From Zygnema cylindricum (lineage: Eukaryota; Streptophyta; Zygnematophyceae; Zygnematales; Zygnemataceae), in the NCBI GenBank assembly GCA_037447655.1, contig JBBHKE010000651.1:47707-111706 (forward strand): 64,000 nucleotides of DNA, given 5' to 3'. Each line of letters opens with the position of its first letter. The stretch's first letter is position 1. Below, piece after piece: positions 56,951 to 64,000 of this stretch. A program made the translations under genes and the position numbers. The notes under the pieces were generated by a model. The model was not told the DNA's origin. It saw only the letters and a program-made list of their open reading frames with translations, and searched no databases.

Positions 56951-58713
56951 TTAGCCAATGTTGCAGTTCACAACTTCGCCGTTGCGATTTACAATGTCGC
57001 CATTGTGATTCTCTGTTAGCGCAACCGCGACGCTACGATTCTCTGACAGCACAGCTACCACACTGCGATTCCCAAGCTGCGCAGCGGTAGTATTCTGATT
57101 CTCCATCGGCGCTGCTGCGTTTCGTCGTCGAGTCCCGAAGATGACTGCTACCGTTGCCACGCTGCGATTCGACTCCCTTATACGCCTGTTGCGTCTGCCC
57201 CCGTGGATAGGGTGAGTGTCCGCACTCTGCATGAACTTGCGCAACAATTCCAGAGCATAGATATCGCGTTCATCAACCCAAGAATCGTCCTCCGCGCCAT
57301 AACCTTCCCAGCGCACCAAATACTGAGTAGTTAGGGAATGTCCCCATTGTAGCTGGCGAGATTGTAGAATTTCTTCCACCTCGTACTCATCAGGATTATC
57401 CTGAATTGGCGGCAGGGGTGTATGTCGTAGGCGATTTGGAAAAATCAAATCGGGGTCGCGAAACGGTTTGAGGAGCAAAACATGGAAGACATTGTGGAAT
57501 TTCCAGGCTCGAGGAATGTGGGAGAGATAGGTTTGTCATCCTTAGGCAAACCTTGTCTCCAACTTTAAAGACAATGTCCTTTCTATGTGCGTCACCTTAC
57601 ACCTTTTGAAGATCCTTCGCCTGTTGGAGGGCCTTCGTCGCTTTATCGAGATTTTCGTGAAATGTTCGAATAAAGTCCAATTGGGAGTGTTATAGTTAGC
57701 GGTCGACAGATTTTGAGGAAGAATAGGTTGCCTTACGTTTAGGGCAAAGGGTGTAGCATTCGTTGACGAATGAATCGTACTGTTATACGCCACTTCAAGT
57801 GTCGCCAAATGGTCAACCAAATATGTTTGTTGGGCCGACACATAAGCTCGTAGGGCATCCTCGAATGTTCTATTAATGCGTTATGTCTGTCCATCTGTTT
57901 GAGGATGATACGCTGTGGACATAGCCAATTGTGTCCCGCATAGCTCATACAAACCCTTACATAAGTGGCTGACAAATTTCCGGTCACGATCGCTGACGAT
58001 CTTTTTCGGAAGTCCATGGTGTCGGAATATCTCTTTGAAGAATAGCTCCGCCACATTTCGAGTCGTTGCTGTCGATTTCGTAGGTATGAAGTGTGCCATC
58101 TTTGAAAGATATTCCATTGCGACAAATATGCAGTCGTACCCTTCCGGAGTCAACGGAAGAGCAACAATAAAATCCATCAAGATTGCTTCCCACAGAGCGG
58201 ATGGTGTTGGTAGTGGTTGTAGCAGCCCTAGATTACACGGATCCGATTTATGCCTATTACACGAGTCGCAAGTACGGACATATTCTGCAATGTACCTTGT
58301 CATATTTGGCAGGAGTATGCCTCAGCCAGCCTTGCGATAGCTTTGTCACTTGCAAAGTGTGCGCTGAGGGGTTCATCATGATTCAGTTGCAGTATCATAT
58401 GTCGTAACTCTAAATTGGTTGGAATGTACAACCGGGTTGTCTGACTCGGCTTGTACCGCCAAATACCATTAACATTTTGAACATAAATTTTCTTTTTAAC
58501 TAGCTCCGTGATTCTATGGTTGCCATTGTACGCGGCTATAATTCTGTCTAGCCATTGTTCGTCCACTTGCACCGTACTCGTCACTGCGTTACCTTTCTGG
58601 TTGATGGTTTTGTCTGTTATATTAATATCCGTAATCGCAGCCTCATCCTTGCGATATTGCGGTGGATGCAAAACTTGCTCCGCTGTGGGCGCACCAAATC
58701 CTGGCCTTCTCAA
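56951..58713 (-). pseudogene. gypsy integrase with chromodomain
   Basis: An H2C2 zinc-finger remnant is followed by CDSCNRHKSDPC and the DDE core: LMDFIVALPLTPEGYD, KIVSDRDRKFVS and STAYHPQTDGQT. Frames then change (57841-57542). The last frame holds a chromodomain, DEYEVEEILQSRQ, TQYLVRWEGYGAEDDSWVDE and ALELLRKF, that in chromoviruses directs integration to heterochromatin. A degenerate ENRSVAV-type repeat forms the tail. Confidence 0.9.
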
Positions 58714-58794
58714 AAGAACATCCCTCGGATTTGTTTTGCCCGGCTTGTATTCTATAGATAACTCCGGTCCAAAGGTCTGTAAGAAAGTAATCCA

Positions 58795-59907
58795 TCAAAC
58801 TTGTTTCCTGGATAGCTTAGGATAGGTTTGTAGATACTGTAACGCATGGTGGTTTGTAATTACAATGATCCGATTCCCTTGGACGTAACACTTCCAAACC
58901 TCCAACGCACCAATGATTGCTATTGTTTCCTTCTCATGCGTGGCCCAATTAAGTTCTACGACCTTTAATTTTTGACTGTCGTAAGCGATGGGTTGTAGGC
59001 CCCTCCTATGATTTTGCATAAAAATCGCTCCAATATCCGTATTGCTAGTGTTGGTAATTAGAGTCCAAGGTAACTCGGGGTCGGGGACAGCTAGTACAAG
59101 GGCGGTAACCAACCGCTCCTTTAGTGTGTTGTAAGCCGCCTCCTGCGCCACTTTCCACTCATAAAGCACATCATTTTTAAGCATATCTGTGAGGGGTGCA
59201 GCAATTTTCGCAAAGCCTTCCACAAATCGTCGATAGTAGGAGCATAACCCTAGAAAGCTCCTCAACTCCGTGACGTTTTTAGCCTTCGGCCACTCCTTGA
59301 CTGCCCTAGTTTTGTTGGGATCCACTGCGATTCCATCCCGACTCACCACATGACCTAAAAACTAAATTTTATCTTTCAAAAATTCACATTTACTCATCTT
59401 CGCGTACAACTTGTTCTCCCTAAGGACTTGAAAGACAGTTCGCAGATGTTTGACGTGGTCCTCCAACGTCTTATTATACACCAAGATGTCGTCTAAGAAG
59501 ACTATTACGTAAGCGTCCAAATATTACCGGAAAATGGAGTTCATCAAGTGCATAAAGGTAGTCGGGGCATTAGTCAATCAAAGGAGAAATTAGAAATCAC
59601 CGTACCGCGTCTTGAATGCAGTCTTTTCCACATCCTCCTCCGCAATTCTAATTTGGTGGTAACCACTTTGTATTTCTATCTTGAAAAAATATTTAGCACC
59701 TTTTAATCTGTCCAACAATTCCTCTATCTTTGGTAGGGGATACGCGTTTTTGACCGTCAAGTTATTTAACGCTCGGTAGTCCACACACATACGTAAGCCC
59801 CTATCTTTATTCTTCACGAAGAGGACGGGGGCTCCATACAGCGACTTGCTCGACTCGATTGCTCCGGCCTCGACTAACGTCGAAAGTTGCTTTTTGAGTT
59901 CGTCCAA
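58795..59907 (-). pseudogene. gypsy reverse transcriptase and RNase H
   Basis: RT motifs: MCVDYRALNNLTVKNAYPLP, QSGYHQIRI and FLDDILVY (about 59490), with a stop near 59587 between fingers and palm. Thumb: [20 protein letters not shown]. RNase [15 protein letters not shown] and [13 protein letters not shown]. Two of the acidic positions expected in RNase H read Asn here (TNTSNTD, TNHHAL), so the enzyme would be dead. Confidence 0.92.
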
Positions 59908-60491
59908 CTCAGTGAACTCATCTTATACATCCGATTCGCCAGGGGCACAGCTCCGAGAACAAGATCGATCTTGTGGTCCACGTCGCGTTCCGGAGGTAAA
60001 CCTTCTAGGAGCTCTAGGGGGGAAACATCAATATACTCCTCGAGAAGCTTTGCAACGACCTCCGAGGCCTCTACGGAAGTCTTTCCTAGGTCGTCACTTC
60101 TTTTGGAATTGAAGTCGGGGTCTTTCTTTATCCATTCTTTTTGAATCCCCTCCTTTACTTCCTGCATTGTTCGTACGACCGACATTTTTACTGTTTCCCC
60201 TTTCTTGAGTGCCCTCTTAAGCTAATAGGATGAAAGCAGGTGTCCCTCCTCCAACTCCTTACCAACCGCTCCCTCATTTATCTCAAACTCTTTTTCGCCT
60301 TTCCGCACCCTCATGTTGTTGTTCCTCCAATCGATTGTCGGGTTCCACTTCTGTAGCCATGGTTTCCCCAAGATTTCCTCATGATCACCAAAAGGTAAAA
60401 CATGAAGTGTTTCTTACCACTGAAATTTTCCCATTCCGACACGTAATCGTGGAGTACGATGGTTGATCGAAAGAGAAATCCCATTGGCAAA

Positions 60492-60836
60492 TTAAACCGA
60501 TTGGTGATCTGGAACAACTATGAGAGGAAGCTTCAACTTCTTTGCGGTCTTCTCGTTGATGAAGTTCCCCGGCGCACCAGAGTTTACCATGAAGTTAACT
60601 GCGCCTTCACCAATCTTGCCTCGAAAGGTCAATGGTTCTCCCCCATCGCCAGCTAACCTCATGACATTAAGCTTGCCTTTTCTAGGACCTTTCCGTTTTG
60701 GGCAATCTCTGGCCATATGGTCCGAAGAACCGCAATAGAAACACAATCCGCTTTGCCTCCTCCGTTGGAGCTCCTCGGGGGACAGGTCGTTGGTCTTGGC
60801 TTTGGTGGTCTTTTTTTTCTTCTTAATTGTGTTCAC
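60492..60836 (-). pseudogene. gypsy nucleocapsid zinc knuckle and protease
   Basis: CCHC knuckle CFYCGSSDHMARDC (about 60740-60700), then a protease domain with FMVNSGAPGNFINE. The catalytic DSG is NSG, an inactivating change. Confidence 0.88.
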
Positions 60837-61018
60837 ACGTCTTTCTCCTCCTTCATCGCTCCAAGCTCCATGGGAGTTGGACCATCATCCCTTTGACCTC
60901 CTCTGCTTTTTGATCCAAAATGGTAGGACCTACGGAGAGTGAAGTCTACCGAATCAGTCCGTTCCGCAAACTAGATAATTGCCGAGAGACTAGGAGCTGT
61001 CGTTTCCCGTGCGAGCCC

Positions 61019-61430
61019 CTATTCCACATCCCTCCAAATAGACGCCTTGAGCCCTTTAACGTATCTATCAACAGCTTCATCCTCCGTTATCGTTGGGATT
61101 TGGACCTTGTATTCCAAGAATCGTTGCGTGGACTCCAAAACAAAGGTGCGTTGTTTCAACACCGAAATCCTATCCCTCGCAGCCTTCACTGTGTTCACAG
61201 GTTGCCAAGAGTCACGAAGAGAACTAACGAACATGGTCCAAACAGCGAGTACCTCGTCGTTTTCCACCATTGCTCTCCACCAAGCTCTTGCGGCTCCTTT
61301 AAGTAACCCTCCTGCGTAATAAACCTTTTCACGTTCAGACAGGCCAGGGAAGTTCTCTAGGTAATTTGCTACTTAGAACAACCACGCGTCGAGATTCTTA
61401 TGCTTGTACGGTCAAACTCGTCGAGAAGTC
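61019..61430 (-). pseudogene. gypsy gag (retrotransposon capsid domain)
   Basis: Open in one frame except for a stop replacing a codon in NLDAWLF/VANYLENFPGL. It continues LSEREKVYYAGGLLKGAARA and AWWRAMVENDEV to WRDVE and a stop at 61018. This is the standard chromovirus capsid domain. The N-terminus and 5' LTR are missing at the junction with copia-3. Confidence 0.85.
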
Positions 61431-61499
61431 TTAACTTAAGCTTCCTCGTGTCTCTCTCGACGTTCCGTTTCTGTTCACAAGTTTTGTGATTTTAACTCA

Positions 61500-63495
61500 G
61501 AACTAAGTGAGAAAGAAGATGGAAAAAGGGAAGAGGTTAGAGATGTACTGGAGGAGGAGACAAGATCATCACACGAGATGACTACTCAAGTTGAAGAGGA
61601 TTCTGGTGATGATCTGAAAGAAATATTGGAAATGGAAGAAAAGGGAGTTGAAAATCCACTTAAGAGAAACCCGAGAATGCCTTCAATACCGACATTAGAT
61701 TTGAAAAGGGAAAAAGAAGTAACAAATGGAAGAAAAGGGAGTTGAAAATCCACTTAAGAGAAACCCGAGAATGCCTTCAATACCGGCATTAGATTTGAAA
61801 AGGGAAGAAGAAGTAACAAACGGCTTGAAGAAAGACAGGTGAATAACAAGCTCACAAAAAAGATGTCCCATCCAGATGAGCCTCAGACATACTTGGAGGC
61901 CAAAAATAGTCTAGAAAGAAGCCGATAGATAACTGTCATAAATGAGGAAATGGCTTCCATGCCAATACATGGGAGCTGGTTGAGTGTCTACCTGATAAAA
62001 AACCAATTGGGTGTAAGTGGGTTTTCAAACTAAAGTGAAATCCATATAATACTATTGAGAGGTAAAAAGCTAGGTTGGTTGAAATAGGTTACACTCAAAA
62101 AGATGGCATAGATTATGAAGAAACTTTTGCACTGTTAGAATTCTCTTAAGTCTAACTGCAGCAGAGGACATGGAAATCCACCAAATGGATATGAAAACCG
62201 CTTTCTTGCACGGAGAGTTGGAAAATATAATTTACATGGGACAATCAAAGGGATTCGTGGAAAGTGGAGAAAAAAACAAGGTCCGCAAGCTGATAATGTT
62301 GCTTGTTGCTTTATAGATTTAAGCAGACACCGAGGCAGTGGAATATTATATTGAACAAAGTTCGGATTTGGTTGTATCATAATTTGTTCAGATCACTCAA
62401 TACATATATTTGAGGATGAGAATTGAGTGACATTTATTGCTATTTATGTGGATGACTTGTTGGTCTTGAGTAAGTCCCTAGATAATATTAACAAACTAAA
62501 ATAGGATCTTAGAAGTAGGTTTGTTATGAAAGACCTCGGTGAGGCAAAATAAATTTTGAGAATTTAGATGGAGAGAGATAGAGGGAATAGAATAATCCGA
62601 CTTACTCAGAAAAAGTTATTACAAATATTTTAGAGAAATTTCAAATGGACGAGGCAAATGGATGTACTACTCCCATGGATCTAAAGAAAATATCGGATGG
62701 GAGTGAAGAAACGGAATTATAATTATCGATGATAAAATGGATGAGGAAGAGAAAAGGTTTATCGAAAACATTCTTTGTCGGCATATTGTAGGCAATTTAA
62801 TTTATTTTATTAGCCATACCTGGCCGGATATCGCTGCAACTGTAAGAGTCCTCATCAGTAAGAGTCTAAATGAACCCAAAAAGAGAGACTGGATGGCAGT
62901 TAAAAGGGTGAGGTGATATTTAGTGGGCACAAAGGAATTATGGTAGCATTTGGGAGGGAGGGTGAGGTGATATTTAGTGGGCACAACGGAATTATGGTAG
63001 CATTTGGGAGGGGAGCATACTGACATCACTACATGGAGATATGGCATTTATGGGGATGTGCCTTTAAGGCGATGCACAACTGGATATGTATTGTAAATTA
63101 GATCTCGAGAATGTTGTTGGAGTAGCAAAAAACACAAAGTAGTAGCTTAGTCCACCATGGAGGTTGAGTACATAGCTTCTTGTGCTACAACTAAAGAGCT
63201 GATGTGGTAAAAGTCTCTTCTTGAGGAACTTCAATTTATGAAAATGGGAACTCAGAATGTGTTTAGTGACAATGACGCTGCTATCTCTATTGCAGCTAAC
63301 CGAAAACAACACTTTAAAGCTAAGGGTATGGATGTCAGATTAACCTTTGTTCGTGAAAAGGTTGAAAACATAATTATTAAATTTGTTCATAAATCAGATA
63401 AAGAAACTATTGTTGACATGTTGACTAAACCGGTACCTTCTCCCAAATTAGTTTATTGCAAAGAGAATTGTGGGTTTATATTAAAAATTGACTAA
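61500..63495 (+). pseudogene. copia-3 reverse transcriptase / RNase H remains
   Basis: An acidic linker (with a roughly 80-bp tandem duplication at 61625-61790) leads into WVFKLK, HQMDMKTAFLHGEL-like sequence and IYVDDLLVLSKS (catalytic codons 62445-62456). It ends with the intact segment FSDNDAAISIAANRKQHFKA, VDMLTKPVPSPK (63238-63495). Numerous stops. A 52-bp tandem duplication lies near 62905-63010. The polypurine tract AAGGGGAG (63501-63508) follows. Confidence 0.87.
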
Positions 63496-63508
63496 GAATT
63501 AAGGGGAG

Positions 63509-64000
63509 TGTTGAAAATGATATTCACATTTTACTTTAAACTCTTGATAGGGAGAGAGATAGAGACGAAGAGAGAAGGAAACCATGGTTGCCCTCTTGGT
63601 AGCCACAACTAGTAGGCTTAGTCAGAGGACGAGAGGTCCCTTTAACAAAAAGTTGAACCTACTCGGATTTGAATCTAAGTCTTGCAAAGTTCAGAATTAC
63701 CTGCCGCCCTATCCGCTAAGTCGTTGTGGAATCGTTGCATATAATGGGTGTGAGGCTAATTCATTTAAAGACGCAAAACTGACGACGCGACGCATGCAAA
63801 CCGACGGCATGCGATCACATTACGACATCGAGTACGGGCGCGAATCGAACCATGTAAATATATTTGATCGGACGATCGCCATTGCGTTCGCCAACCTGCA
63901 GTGGACGTTTTGGCGGCTTTTAGAGGTAGCGTCACGCGATACCACAAGGCATCACATAATTGGACACCGGAAAAGAAGATAAGAGAAACCATGGCTCCCG
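63509..64000 (+). repeat. copia-3 3' LTR, cut by the window end
   Basis: Begins TGTTGAAAATGATATTC after the polypurine tract and is colinear with 46258-46760. It carries the same internal frame (63584-63982, starting MVALLVATTSRLSQRT). Confidence 0.87.

Larger units (their letters stand above)
49231..61490 (-). mobile_element. Ty3/gypsy chromovirus, decayed, 5' end missing, split by copia-2
   Basis: On the minus strand: gag (about 61430-61019), zinc knuckle and protease (60836-60492), RT (59907-59349), RNase H (59349-58795), integrase (58713-57542), chromodomain (57478-56951), then copia-2, then an extra open region (50883-49500). The RT-RNase H-integrase order and the chromodomain identify a chromovirus. 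No 5' LTR is seen at 61.49 kb. A 3' LTR may lie in 49231-49520 but cannot be delimited without its partner. Confidence 0.85.
46258..64000 (+). mobile_element. copia-3: old Ty1/copia element split by nested insertions, right LTR cut by the window end
   Basis: The left LTR is 46258-47252 and the right LTR starts at 63509. Gag and protease remains are at 47257-49200 and RT/RNase H at 61500-63495, all on the plus strand. Between them is a gypsy element (about 49231-61490). The coding parts have many stops, and the two LTRs differ clearly (roughly 80% by eye), so the insertion is old. Gag and RNase H resemble copia-1 (SLQQQQFAKNK versus TIQQQQLADQK). Confidence 0.88.

Noticed and set aside
57915-58825. 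Plus-strand frames opposite the gypsy integrase and RNase H
   Set aside because: Antisense shadows of recognisable Pol domains.

Overview
This is a eukaryotic nuclear window that looks like a large, repeat-rich plant-lineage (streptophyte) genome. The grounds are GT-AG introns in several genes, a nuclear-type tRNA-Ala, Ty1/copia elements with LTRs, a chromodomain Ty3/gypsy element, hAT, PIF/Harbinger and Tc1/mariner-like DNA transposons, and ACGTG (G-box/ABRE-like) promoter motifs. I cannot name the species. A 10-base N gap at 44375-44384 shows it is a scaffolded assembly.

Host genes are few and lie mostly in the left third. The left edge holds the 5' part of a minus-strand PEBP (phosphatidylethanolamine-binding protein) gene, with three spliced exons and a cluster of ACGTG motifs upstream. 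A plus-strand leucine-rich-repeat, probably F-box-type gene lies at 8250-9399. From 22555 down to 11565 a minus-strand gene of at least 12 exons, all joined in phase 0, encodes a roughly 1015-residue golgin-like coiled-coil protein with a candidate C-terminal membrane anchor. Its introns are full of CT-rich microsatellites and decayed copies of exon ends. A tRNA-Ala(CGC) lies at 24165-24237. Three short candidate gene fragments follow at 24.3, 25.3 and 26.6-27.0 kb.

The remainder is mobile DNA. On the left: a PIF/Harbinger-like element (2108-2834), a 788-bp direct duplication (4072-4859 and 6250-7036) and a non-autonomous hAT with an 8-bp target duplication (7085-7976). At 22.9-29 kb are two palindromic hAT-type MITEs, a Tc1/mariner-like MITE, and relatives of a hAT whose transposase half survives at 43059-44138. 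A full-length but decayed minus-strand copia (copia-1, 29616-37456, TSD TAAAG) carries a 1366-bp solo LTR in its 5' LTR. Another solo LTR sits at 38294-39293 (TSD GAGAG). Two nested Harbinger-like elements occupy 39507-41185.

The right quarter is a four-deep nest. An old plus-strand copia (copia-3, 46258 to beyond 64000) is split by a minus-strand chromovirus (about 49.23-61.49 kb). That is split by a young gag-only copia (copia-2, 51141-56942), which itself holds two solo LTRs (52210-53127 and 53392-54632).

The most unusual signal is shared by all three copia elements. The base run directly after the 5' LTR, GGTTATGGGNCC, matches the complement of the anticodon arm of initiator tRNA-Met (half-tRNA priming as in Drosophila copia). 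The Gag frame runs straight through this site from an ATG inside the LTR, and the site's own ATG is in frame with Gag.
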